Shown here: positions 1-5,870 of the stretch, one piece after another
Numbering within the stretch: position 1 is the first letter of the stretch
Layout: each line of letters starts with the position of its first letter
Origin: Deltaproteobacteria bacterium
GTDB taxonomy: Bacteria > Desulfobacterota > Desulfobulbia > Desulfobulbales > BM004
Assembly: GCA_019312985.1 (NCBI GenBank)
Contig: JAFDCC010000145.1
Coordinates: forward strand, 1-5,870
Direction of reading: 5' to 3'
Length of the DNA stretch: 5,870 nucleotides
The notes under the pieces: generated by a model
Databases searched by the model: none
Told to the model about the DNA's origin: nothing
What the model saw: the letters and a program-made list of their open reading frames with translations, nothing else
Program-made: the position numbers and the translations under genes

Positions 1-124
1 AAAATCCACTACCTTATATGACCGACGGGACCGTCTGCCGCCTTAGAACTCAGATTGAAGGACGACATATTCGCTGCCCCTGTCTTTCCCAGGTAATGAC
101 ACCCTTGTCCGGCGAGGCGAACCA
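1..124. other. leader region upstream of the ACP-ligase-acyltransferase gene
   Basis: No complete gene can be supported here. One forward frame ends in TGA at 19-21 after six codons and could be the tail of an upstream gene, but six codons prove nothing. Another forward frame is open from the window edge to about 190, overlapping the next gene, and does not read like a protein. A short imperfect palindrome (GACGG-GA-CCGTC, 24-35) is visible; its 2-base centre is too tight for a hairpin. I see no promoter I would defend. The segment GGCGAGGCGA just before the TTG start is the only ribosome-binding candidate and is weak. Confidence 0.4.
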
Positions 125-3022
125 TTGGAAAACCGACAGGAAAAAACCGCTGCCACCCCCTCCCAGGAAGCTGCCGCCCGCCTCCTGGAAATAATCAGCC
201 AACCGCTGGCTGAGATTCATCCCGGCCGCACCGACCAGTCCACCCCTTTGCTGGACAGTTCCCTGGACCGGGATCTCGGCCTGGACAGCCTTTCCAGGGT
301 GGAACTCCTGGCCCGCATCGAACAGACCTTCAACATCTCCCTTCCGGAACAGCTCCTGGTAACCGTTGATACGGTCCGCGATCTCCTGCGGGCCATTCTC
401 GGCGCATCAGCGGCCCGGGCAGACGCGCTGACCCGCGAAGCTGCCGCCTTGACCCTCGACAGGGTGGACGACACTCCCCTTGCCGCGGAAACTTTGGTCG
501 AGGTTGTGGAATGGCACGTAAGAAATCACCCGGACCGGCCCCATATCCGCTTTTACAGCGACGAGGAGCGGGACGACTCCATCACCTACCGGCAATTATG
601 GGACAACGGTAGGCTGGTCGCCGCCGGCCTGCAGCATGACGGGCTGCATCCCGGCGAATCGGTCCTGATCATGCTGCCCACGGGGCGGGAATACTTTTTT
701 GCCTTTTTCGGCATACTGCTGGCAGGCGGCATCCCGGTGCCGGTTTATCCGCCGGGCCGCCTGAAACAGATTGAGGAGCACCTTCTCCGCCACGCGGCCA
801 TTGCCGACAACTCTCTTGCAAGGATTATGATCACCGTAACCGAGGCGAAACGGTTTGCCCGGCTGATGCACACCAGGGCGGTCAACCTCAGGCATGTCCT
901 GACGCTTGCCGACCTGAGCAGGGCCGGGGACGGGACCCCCGATTTCAAGCGCCCGGCTCTCACCCGGGAAAACATCGCCTTTCTGCAGTACACTTCGGGC
1001 AGCACCGGTTTGCCGAAAGGGGTTGTCCTCACCCACGCAAACCTTCTGGCCAATATCAGGGTCATGGCCCGGGTGCTCAATGTGACCTCCGACGACGTGT
1101 TTATAAGCTGGCTTCCTCTCTATCATGATATGGGGCTTATCGGGGCATGGCTGGGAAGTCTTCATTTCGCCTGCCAGCTCGTGATCATGCCGCCCCTTGC
1201 ATTTATTGCCAAGCCGCACCGCTGGCTCTGGGCCATCCACCGTTACAGGGGGACCCTTTCCGCAGCGCCCAACTTTGCCTACGAGCTCTGTCTCCGCCGC
1301 GTAGACGACAGGCAGATAGAGGGGCTCGACCTCAGCTCCTGGCGGGTCGCCTGCAACGGGGCCGAAGCGGTTAACCCCCAGACGATCAGAAATTTCATGA
1401 AGCGTTTTTCGCCTTACGGTTTCAGACCGCAGGCCATGCTGCCTGTTTACGGCTTGGCCGAGTCATCGGTGGGGCTCACCTTTCCCAGGCCGGGAAGCAC
1501 CGTTACAATAGACAGAATCCGGCGGGACGGCCTCATGGACTCCGGAAAGGCCATTCCTGCAACCGATCCCGGCCTGAACGCCCTGGAGTTTGTCTGCTGC
1601 GGCGAACCGCTGCCGGGACACCAGGTCCGCATCGTTGATAAGACAGGCAGGGAACTGCCGGAGCGCATGGAAGGAAGCCTGCAGTTCAAGGGACCCTCGG
1701 CAACCTCCGGCTATTTTAAAAACCCGGCCAAAACAAGGGACCTGTTCCACGGCGATTGGCTCGATTCAGGCGACAAGGCATACATGGCCGAGGGCAGCAT
1801 CTATATCACCGGACGCTCCAAGGATATTATCATCCGGGCCGGCCGCAATATCTACCCGGAAGAAATGGAGGAGGCGATCGGCAAGATCGAGGGAATACGG
1901 GCCGGCAACGTAGCCGCCTTTGGCTCCAGGTCTGAAGATGCCACCACCGAGCGCCTTGTTATCCTCGCAGAAACCAGGAAAAAGGAGCCGCAGGCCCTGG
2001 AACAGTTACGGCGGGACATCAATGGCGTTGTCACCGACCTGACCGGCAGCCCGCCGGATACGGTCGTCCTCGCCCCGCCCAATACGGTGCTGAAGACCTC
2101 CAGCGGCAAAATCCGGCGCAATGCAAGCCGGGAGATTTACGAAAGCGGCCGGATCGGCAAGGCGCCACACCCCCTGTGGCTGCAGCTTGCCCGCTTTATA
2201 TTACAGGGAGTGCGCACCAGGTGGCAAAGCGGTCTTGTGCAGCTGCGGGCAACCCTGTTTGCAGCCTGGAGCTGGTTCCTTTACTGCGGCCTCGCCCCGG
2301 TTGTCGCGTTTCTTGTCGCGATACTGCCGGGAGAGAATCTCAGGTGGACCGTTATGCGCCTGGGGGGAAGAGTTCTTGCCGGGCTCACCGGAACGAAAAT
2401 AAGGCTCCATGGTCCTGAAAACCTGCCGGGCCCGGATTTCCCCTGCATCCTCGTGGCAAACCACGCAAGCTACCTTGACGGTTATGTACTTGCCGCTGTA
2501 ACCAGGCACCCTTTCAGTTTCATTGCCAAGGCGGAACTGCGGCATAAACCCTTGGTCGGCTTTCTCCTCAAACGGATCGGCACCCTGTTTGTCGAACGTT
2601 TTGACCGGCAACAGGGAGTGGCAGACGCCAGGATGCTTGCCGATAAAGGAAAGTCGGGGCGCTCCCTCCTCTTCTTTCCGGAGGGAACATTCATGCGCAT
2701 GCCGGGCCTCCTGCCCTTCAAAATGGGGGCTTTTGAAACCGCGGTCCGGCTCGGCATCCCAATTGTCCCCATCGCTATCAGAGGAACCCGCTCGATACTC
2801 CGGGCCGATTCATGGTTTCCGCGGCGCGGTGCAATTGCGGTGACGATCGGCAAGCCCATCCATCCCGGCACGGACCCGGGCGGCGGGGAAAAGGACAGCT
2901 GGGCCGCAACCCTTCTCCTGCGCGATAAAACCCGCCAGTGGCTCCTCAATCACTGCGGCGAGCCGGACCTCATCAACGAACAGCCGCACCTGAAACCATC
3001 CGGCCCGACATTGATCCCCTGA
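125..3022 (+). CDS. ACP / fatty acyl-AMP ligase / PlsC acyltransferase trifunctional protein
   Basis: The 965-residue protein probably activates a free fatty acid as acyl-AMP, loads it on its own carrier domain and passes it to a lysophospholipid- or glycerophosphate-type acceptor at the inner membrane. Residues ~15-95 are an acyl carrier domain; the phosphopantetheine serine is Ser55 in DLGLDSLS. Residues ~120-670 are an ANL adenylating domain with YTSGSTGLPKG (289-299), WLPLYHDMGLIG (329-340), YGLAESS (442-448), SGD (548-550), GRSKD (563-567) and KTSSGKIRR with catalytic Lys662. APNFAYELC and CCGEPLPGH are typical of fatty acyl-AMP ligases rather than CoA ligases. A hydrophobic segment (~709-733) is likely membrane-spanning. 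A PlsC domain (~745-905) follows with NHASYLD (His780, Asp785), GTLFVER, FPEGT (Glu853) and PIVPIAIRGT. The start is TTG: no ATG, GTG or TTG lies in frame between it and the upstream stop (56-58), and the ACP needs this N-terminus. Domain calls are firm; the acceptor is inferred. Confidence 0.95.
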   Translation: MENRQEKTAATPSQEAAARLLEIISQPLAEIHPGRTDQSTPLLDSSLDRDLGLDSLSRVELLARIEQTFNISLPEQLLVTVDTVRDLLRAILGASAARADALTREAAALTLDRVDDTPLAAETLVEVVEWHVRNHPDRPHIRFYSDEERDDSITYRQLWDNGRLVAAGLQHDGLHPGESVLIMLPTGREYFFAFFGILLAGGIPVPVYPPGRLKQIEEHLLRHAAIADNSLARIMITVTEAKRFARLMHTRAVNLRHVLTLADLSRAGDGTPDFKRPALTRENIAFLQYTSGSTGLPKGVVLTHANLLANIRVMARVLNVTSDDVFISWLPLYHDMGLIGAWLGSLHFACQLVIMPPLAFIAKPHRWLWAIHRYRGTLSAAPNFAYELCLRRVDDRQIEGLDLSSWRVACNGAEAVNPQTIRNFMKRFSPYGFRPQAMLPVYGLAESSVGLTFPRPGSTVTIDRIRRDGLMDSGKAIPATDPGLNALEFVCCGEPLPGHQVRIVDKTGRELPERMEGSLQFKGPSATSGYFKNPAKTRDLFHGDWLDSGDKAYMAEGSIYITGRSKDIIIRAGRNIYPEEMEEAIGKIEGIRAGNVAAFGSRSEDATTERLVILAETRKKEPQALEQLRRDINGVVTDLTGSPPDTVVLAPPNTVLKTSSGKIRRNASREIYESGRIGKAPHPLWLQLARFILQGVRTRWQSGLVQLRATLFAAWSWFLYCGLAPVVAFLVAILPGENLRWTVMRLGGRVLAGLTGTKIRLHGPENLPGPDFPCILVANHASYLDGYVLAAVTRHPFSFIAKAELRHKPLVGFLLKRIGTLFVERFDRQQGVADARMLADKGKSGRSLLFFPEGTFMRMPGLLPFKMGAFETAVRLGIPIVPIAIRGTRSILRADSWFPRRGAIAVTIGKPIHPGTDPGGGEKDSWAATLLLRDKTRQWLLNHCGEPDLINEQPHLKPSGPTLIP

Positions 3023-3047
3023 GCAGGGCGGTGCAGCTCTCCATCGA

Positions 3048-3404
3048 TCAGCGATGAAGGCCGCACTTTTTCCCCTGGTCATCGATGCAGACAAAGGTGG
3101 TGTTAGTGGTGAATATCGGCTCGTCACCGCCGCTCCTGATATCGTGGCTGTAAACCGCGACGGTATACTGCACCGAGGTGTTTCCCTCCCGGGCCCGGTT
3201 GACCTCGAGCCGGAGCAGGGCCCCCTGCTGCACGCTTTTCTTGAACTCCACCTTATCCATCCCTATGGTTACGAAGTTACAGCCGGGATAGTCAAGACTG
3301 GCGGCAATCCATGCCACCTCGTCAACCCATTTCAGGAGGTGGCCGCCGAACAGGTAGCCATAGTGATTGAGGTGCTCGGGCAGTACCAGCTTGTAGTTTT
3401 CCAT
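3048..3404 (-). CDS. hotdog-fold acyl-CoA thioesterase (4HBT family)
   Basis: This 118-residue cytoplasmic protein should hydrolyse acyl-CoA to free acid and CoA. The visible family signature is [22 protein letters not shown] (residues 11-32), in which Asn13, the Gly20-Gly21 pair and Asp28 of the central hot-dog helix match the YciA/BFIT/cytosolic acyl-CoA hydrolase branch. It is followed by [11 protein letters not shown] and a beta-rich half ([19 protein letters not shown]). The length suits a single hotdog domain, which would work as an oligomer. The ATG at 3404 is the only reasonable start: TAA closes the frame eight codons upstream (3426-3428). The SD is weak (GGGAA close to the ATG). The gene runs convergently into the ACP-ligase-PlsC gene with 25 bp between stops, so any link to that enzyme is by theme (acyl thioesters), not by operon. 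Acyl chain preference cannot be read from the sequence. Confidence 0.92.
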   Translation of the reverse strand: MENYKLVLPEHLNHYGYLFGGHLLKWVDEVAWIAASLDYPGCNFVTIGMDKVEFKKSVQQGALLRLEVNRAREGNTSVQYTVAVYSHDIRSGGDEPIFTTNTTFVCIDDQGKKCGLHR

Positions 3405-3424
3405 TTTCCCGTACCAGATTTTTC

Positions 3425-3452
3425 TTTACCTGCGGCTCCGGTGTACTACAAT
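3425..3452 (+). promoter_or_regulatory. candidate sigma70-type promoter for the PrmA-like gene
   Basis: TTTACC (3425-3430) and TACAAT (3447-3452) are separated by 16 bp, matching the -35 and -10 consensus at 4/6 and 5/6. Transcription would begin near 3459, giving a leader of about 65 bases before the ATG at 3524. The position, inside the divergent intergenic region, is right. The match alone is modest. Confidence 0.3.
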
Positions 3453-3467
3453 AATCCAGACCGTCAA
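3440..3467 (-). promoter_or_regulatory. candidate sigma70-type promoter for the thioesterase gene
   Basis: On the minus strand TTGACG (3467-3462, 5/6 to the -35 consensus) is followed after 16 bp by TACACC (3445-3440, only 3/6 to the -10). It would give a leader of roughly 28 bases before the thioesterase ATG. It overlaps the forward candidate, so the two polymerases could compete. The poor -10 keeps this tentative. Confidence 0.22.
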
Positions 3468-3523
3468 GAGACTGGGCCCGTTCACAGTAGTAAACCATAT
3501 TCACCGGAAACTGAAACGCAATT

Positions 3524-4333
3524 ATGCTCAAACCACCCCACATTCACTATTCCCGCCTCTATACCTATCACATCGACGGGACAGGGCTGCCGCCACCTGC
3601 CGATCCCGACCTCATCGGCGCCTGGGAGGAGGACGGCAAGACCGTCATAGTCTTTCATACTGCCAGGGACAATTTGGTGGAAAACCTCTGCCGCCGCTCC
3701 GGCCTGAAGCTCTTTTACCGGGCCGAGCTTGATTACGATGAATGGGAAATGGGCCGAGAAATCGTCCCCTTTACGGTTGGCCCCCTGACAGTAGCGCCGA
3801 TCTGGGACCCGGCGCCGGCCTCCATCAGAATAGACCCCAGCGTCGTTTTCGGCAGCGGTTTTCACCCCTCTACCCGCCTGTGCCTGGAAAGCCTTATCAA
3901 CTTCCACGCGAGGCTGCCAGAGCATTTTACCGCGCTTGACCTCGGCTGCGGCACCGGCCTGCTGGCGGTCGGGGCAGCCCGCCTGGGAGCCTCCTCCGTC
4001 ACAGCCGCCGATCACAACTCCCTGGCCTGTGCAGTGACAAGGCAGAACGCTTCCTACAACAGCGTCGAAAGCAGGATCCAGGTCAGGCAGGTCGATCTCA
4101 GGAAAAAACTTCCCTCCACCAGGGCTGACCTGCTCATGGCGAACCTGCACCATGAACTGCTCGCCACCCTGTTCGAAAATCCCTCTTTCTGGCAGGCCCG
4201 TCTCTTTATACTCTCGGGGTTCATGCCTGGTGAGGAAGAGGCGCTTCTGGCAGCCCTGCCGGACCAGCCGCCGCCCTTTCTGGCGCGGCGGCGGCTGGAG
4301 AAGTGGTGTGTTTGGGTTCTCGGGAAAGTCTGA
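3524..4333 (+). CDS. PrmA-like class I SAM-dependent methyltransferase (ribosomal protein L11 methyltransferase family)
   Basis: This 269-residue cytoplasmic enzyme should transfer methyl groups from S-adenosylmethionine to a protein; L11 lysine residues are the PrmA substrate. The first ~95 residues form a variable N-terminal part. Then comes the PrmA signature in altered form, DPSVVFGSGFHPSTRLCLE (104-122; E. coli PrmA has FGTGTHPTT), the SAM-binding glycine loop DLGCGTG (139-145), an acidic residue at the end of strand 2 (Asp163 in VTAADHN), and ADLLMANLHHELL (201-213) in place of the usual DxxxANILxxPL. It is slightly shorter than typical PrmA (about 290-300 residues) and diverged, so a paralogue acting on another protein is possible. 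The ATG at 3524 is the first start after an in-frame TGA at 3512-3514; the SD is poor. It is divergent from the thioesterase and ends 6 bp before the stop of the convergent small gene. Family confident, substrate not. Confidence 0.88.
   Translation: MLKPPHIHYSRLYTYHIDGTGLPPPADPDLIGAWEEDGKTVIVFHTARDNLVENLCRRSGLKLFYRAELDYDEWEMGREIVPFTVGPLTVAPIWDPAPASIRIDPSVVFGSGFHPSTRLCLESLINFHARLPEHFTALDLGCGTGLLAVGAARLGASSVTAADHNSLACAVTRQNASYNSVESRIQVRQVDLRKKLPSTRADLLMANLHHELLATLFENPSFWQARLFILSGFMPGEEEALLAALPDQPPPFLARRRLEKWCVWVLGKV
4264..4298. repeat. perfect 12 bp GC-rich inverted repeat at the 3' end of the methyltransferase gene
   Basis: CCAGCCGCCGCC (4264-4275) and GGCGGCGGCTGG (4287-4298) are exact reverse complements around an 11-base loop. 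The arms encode the Pro-Pro-Pro and Arg-Arg-Arg runs of the protein's C-terminus. The hairpin would end 33 bases before the TGA and sits next to the junction with the convergent gene. It has no U-tract on either side, so it is not a standard rho-independent terminator. It could stabilise mRNA ends or stall readthrough, or simply reflect the codons. Confidence 0.6.
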
Positions 4334-4339
4334 AGCCTG

Positions 4340-4669
4340 TCAGCGCATGACAATATAACTGCCCAGCAGAACATATTCTGCTATGACAGTGGCAAGATAC
4401 AGCAGGTTGTTTGCTATTCTTGCATTCTCCTTTTCGTTTGCAGGGGCAAAACCCTCAATCCTTCTTCTGGCGTAGTTCCTAACCCAGACGGGCACTTTAT
4501 TTTCAAGGAGATACCCGGTAAAAATTCTCTCCATCTGTTTCTCTGAAGCCGCTTTTCCGTACCATGCCGCATAGGCATCACTGAATATTTTGAATTCACT
4601 TTGTTCGAGGTAATTCGCAGCACTGACGACACAGTCGGTATCGGCGGGGTCGTTTTCTGTCCTTTTCAT
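4340..4669 (-). CDS. small hypothetical protein with C-terminal transmembrane segment
   Basis: I do not recognise this 109-residue protein. Residues ~15-75 look like a compact helical, charged and aromatic-rich domain (YLEQSEFKIFSDAYAAWYGK, then VPVWVRNYARRR). Residues ~88-108 are hydrophobic (NNLLYLATVIAEYVLLG...) and should form one membrane helix at the extreme C-terminus, a tail-anchor arrangement with no signal peptide. The start is chosen at the ATG at 4669, because a strong Shine-Dalgarno lies five bases upstream; a GTG at 4678 would add three residues (MSA) but would sit inside that Shine-Dalgarno. It lies in the same orientation as, and downstream of, the radical SAM maturase, so it may be co-transcribed. 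GC over 4381-4620 is 107/240 (45%) by hand count, against about 58-63% in sampled lines of neighbouring genes, which hints at a different origin. A role as accessory factor or leader-binding partner of the maturase would be a guess. Confidence 0.75.
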   Translation of the reverse strand: MKRTENDPADTDCVVSAANYLEQSEFKIFSDAYAAWYGKAASEKQMERIFTGYLLENKVPVWVRNYARRRIEGFAPANEKENARIANNLLYLATVIAEYVLLGSYIVMR

Positions 4670-4673
4670 GGCA

Positions 4674-4684
4674 CTCACCCCCCT
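4674..4684 (-). promoter_or_regulatory. ribosome binding site deciding the start of the small membrane protein
   Basis: On the minus strand AGGGGGGTGAG precedes the ATG at 4669, with GTGCC as spacer after GGGGTGA. This strongly complements the 16S 3' end (GGAGGTGA) and favours the ATG at 4669 over the GTG at 4678, which it overlaps. Confidence 0.6.
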
Positions 4685-4721
4685 GCCGTCTCATTTTTTT
4701 TCCTCACTAAACGGATTTGTT

Positions 4722-4832
4722 TCAACAGGCTTTTCTCAACCTGTCTTCCATATCTAAAATTTTCGCACTGACGGGAACAATGTCAAGAGGATGGTGGAAA
4801 TGAAAGGCAACTGGCCGGCCAACCCATGGCAT
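4722..4832 (-). CDS. possible 36-residue ORF coupled to the radical SAM gene
   Basis: This short frame begins with an ATG two bases after the maturase stop (TGA-G-ATG on the minus strand), the spacing expected for translational coupling. It ends in TGA after a final Cys. The 36 residues contain FHFHHPLDIVPVSAKILD followed by a charged helix-like end (MEDRLRKAC); the composition looks protein-like, with mixed codons and no low-complexity run. The frame also runs open back into the maturase gene, so an earlier ATG at 4856 is possible. There is no strong Shine-Dalgarno. It lacks the Cys/Sec-Gly repeats expected of an SbtA-type precursor, so I do not call it the substrate. It may be a small accessory peptide or chance; coding status is unproven. 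Confidence 0.33.
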   Translation of the reverse strand: MPWVGRPVAFHFHHPLDIVPVSAKILDMEDRLRKAC

Positions 4833-4833
4833 C

Positions 4834-5870
4834 TCAGCCGGCAGGGGCTTCGGCATCAAAAAAACAGTAGGGGTCTTTCTGTTTGAAGATATCCATTCCA
4901 TGGCTGTGCGCCACGGCGAGGCAGCCGCCGCAGACGGGCCTGATGGGACATTGGCTGCACGCGTCCGCCCCCCTTCTGTACCGCTCGGCCTCCGTGGCTT
5001 GGTATATCTCACTTAATGAATTATCCAGGATATTACCGAGAGGAGAGGGAAACTTCCGGCAGGCATGCACCGCACCGTCGGCCAGTACCGTTATGAAGTT
5101 GAAGGCAGCACCGCAGCCGAACCCTGTACAGCCGCCGAACAGGGAAAGGTTCTGGCGGTGGTTGACGATGTTGAGCAGGTTGTCCTTGAGGCCCAGACAG
5201 GGGTTGTCGGCAGCCGCGATGATATAGTCCTCTAGAAAAGAGGGGTACGCGGCAATATCAGCGCTTGCCAGGTTGGCGCCCTCCCCTACGGTGGAAAGCC
5301 TGTTGAAGGTGAACAGGTCTGTCCTGTGGCGCAGGGTTTCCGCAAGCGGCAGGACCGCGGCCATGTTGTCACGGGTCAGGGTAAGCATAACCATGGAAAA
5401 AATGTTGTAGCCACGGAGGAGGTCGAGAAAAGCAAGGACTCTCTTGAAGTGACCCCTGCCACGGATATAGTCGTTATGCGTTTCCAGGCCCTCGAGGCTA
5501 ACCTGGTAAAAGGCGGGCGGCTGAATTGCCAGAAGTTGCTCGATTTGTTCCCGGGAAGCCGGATTTCCGAGGATGGCCAGAGTAAATCCCCGCTTGGAGG
5601 CTTCCCGGTAAAGCGTTTCAAAATTGGGGTGCAGCAGGGGGTTGCCGCCGGTGAAAGTTACCTGGCCGTGGACATTATGGGCCGTGCAGAAACGGGCAAG
5701 ATCATCAAGAACACCAATCTCCTGTTCCGGGGAAAGTGACTGGTACTGATTTCGGTCATAGCAGTGGCGACAATGCAGGTCACATACCTGGGTAATGTGC
5801 CATTGCAGGGAAAAGATTCTCGCAGCATAAAAGGAATGGTCTATGCCCTCGTACTTGTCCGGCCGGTAGC
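4834..5870 (-). CDS. radical SAM/SPASM peptide maturase, SbtM-like (N-terminus beyond window)
   Basis: This partial gene (344 visible codons, open at the right edge, TGA at 4836-4834) encodes an iron-sulfur radical SAM enzyme with a C-terminal SPASM domain. Such enzymes cleave SAM reductively and modify ribosomal peptides or protein side chains. The visible chain has LQWHITQVCDLHCRHC with the cluster-binding CX3CX2C (codons at 5784, 5772 and 5763), the SAM-contacting FTGGNP (~5655-5638), and SLEG at ~5499-5488. The SPASM set is complete: CX12GX4C (Cys codons at 5115 and 5061), CX2CX5CX2C (4959-4921) and a last Cys at 4866. HVHGQVTFTGGNPLLHP and GFGCGAAFNF...GAVHACRKFPSPLGN resemble, from memory, the 'selenobiotic' thio(seleno)oxazole maturase SbtM known from Geobacter relatives. 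Radical SAM/SPASM is certain; SbtM is likely but unchecked. No precursor is visible inside the window. An ATG at 5394 is internal, not the start, because the motifs lie upstream of it. Confidence 0.93.
   Translation of the reverse strand, partial: YRPDKYEGIDHSFYAARIFSLQWHITQVCDLHCRHCYDRNQYQSLSPEQEIGVLDDLARFCTAHNVHGQVTFTGGNPLLHPNFETLYREASKRGFTLAILGNPASREQIEQLLAIQPPAFYQVSLEGLETHNDYIRGRGHFKRVLAFLDLLRGYNIFSMVMLTLTRDNMAAVLPLAETLRHRTDLFTFNRLSTVGEGANLASADIAAYPSFLEDYIIAAADNPCLGLKDNLLNIVNHRQNLSLFGGCTGFGCGAAFNFITVLADGAVHACRKFPSPLGNILDNSLSEIYQATEAERYRRGADACSQCPIRPVCGGCLAVAHSHGMDIFKQKDPYCFFDAEAPAG

Noticed and set aside
596..1240. 214-codon minus-strand frame opposite the ligase domain
   Set aside because: Its composition is Gly/Pro/Gln/Arg-rich without motifs, and it lies wholly antisense to unmistakable ANL domain coding sequence.
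3021..3039. GAGC...GCTC stem between the convergent stops at 3022 and 3048 as a terminator
   Set aside because: Only 4 bp of stem with an 11-base loop and no T-run follows on either strand.
3054..3650. 198-codon open frame on the + strand, antisense to the thioesterase
   Set aside because: It overlaps a clear hotdog-fold gene, has no recognisable motif and shows no domain-like pattern; it is the GC-rich mirror frame of the real gene.
4365..4382. 7 bp inverted repeat AGCAGAA-CATA-TTCTGCT
   Set aside because: A 7 bp stem of this type is expected about once or twice by chance in a window this long, and it lies inside codons of the membrane helix.
4617..4694. 26-codon minus-strand ORF starting at the ATG after GTGAGGA
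   Set aside because: The Shine-Dalgarno spacing is good, but the peptide is Arg/Cys-rich junk overlapping the better-supported 109-residue frame.
4707..4724. TGA after Cys at the end of the 36-codon ORF as a selenocysteine codon
   Set aside because: Readthrough adds only Asn-Lys-Ser-Val before TAG, and the downstream sequence offers just a 4 bp stem (AAAC/GTTT), too weak for a bacterial SECIS element.
4783..4836. TGA of the radical SAM gene as a selenocysteine codon
   Set aside because: The extension would be about 16 residues without a family motif, and the chain already ends normally a few residues after the last SPASM Cys.
5326..5739. 137-codon + strand frame at the right end
   Set aside because: It is antisense to the radical SAM core containing GGNP and the strand motifs; no evidence of its own.

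Overview
The window is about 60% GC in the lines I counted by hand. It looks like a chromosomal segment of a delta-type anaerobe; Desulfuromonadales/Geobacter-like is my best guess. That rests on remembered resemblance of the thioesterase N-terminus, the ACP-ligase-acyltransferase fusion and the radical SAM/SPASM maturase to proteins of that group, not on any search.

Left part (1-3404): a 965-residue multidomain protein (125-3022, +) carries an acyl carrier domain, a fatty acyl-AMP ligase and a membrane-anchored PlsC-type acyltransferase on one chain. It converges, with a 25 bp gap, on a small hotdog-fold acyl-CoA thioesterase (3048-3404, -). Both act on acyl thioesters: one activates and transfers fatty acids, the other hydrolyses acyl-CoA.

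Middle (3405-4333): a 119 bp divergent intergenic region with weak candidate promoters for both directions separates the thioesterase from a PrmA-like class I methyltransferase (3524-4333, +). The 3' end of that gene holds a perfect 12 bp GC-rich inverted repeat.

Right part (4340-5870, -): three reading frames lie in one orientation. First comes a radical SAM/SPASM maturase whose N-terminus lies beyond the right edge. Its sequence resembles the 'selenobiotic' SbtM family, peptide maturases proposed to modify Cys/Sec-containing precursors. Next is a possible 36-codon ORF that starts two bases after the maturase stop codon. Last is a 109-residue protein with a C-terminal membrane segment and clearly lower GC. 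This RiPP-like cassette is the most likely place for an undescribed system. The precursor peptide is not identifiable here and may lie just beyond position 5870.

No tRNA, rRNA, CRISPR array, insertion sequence or convincing rho-independent terminator was seen.
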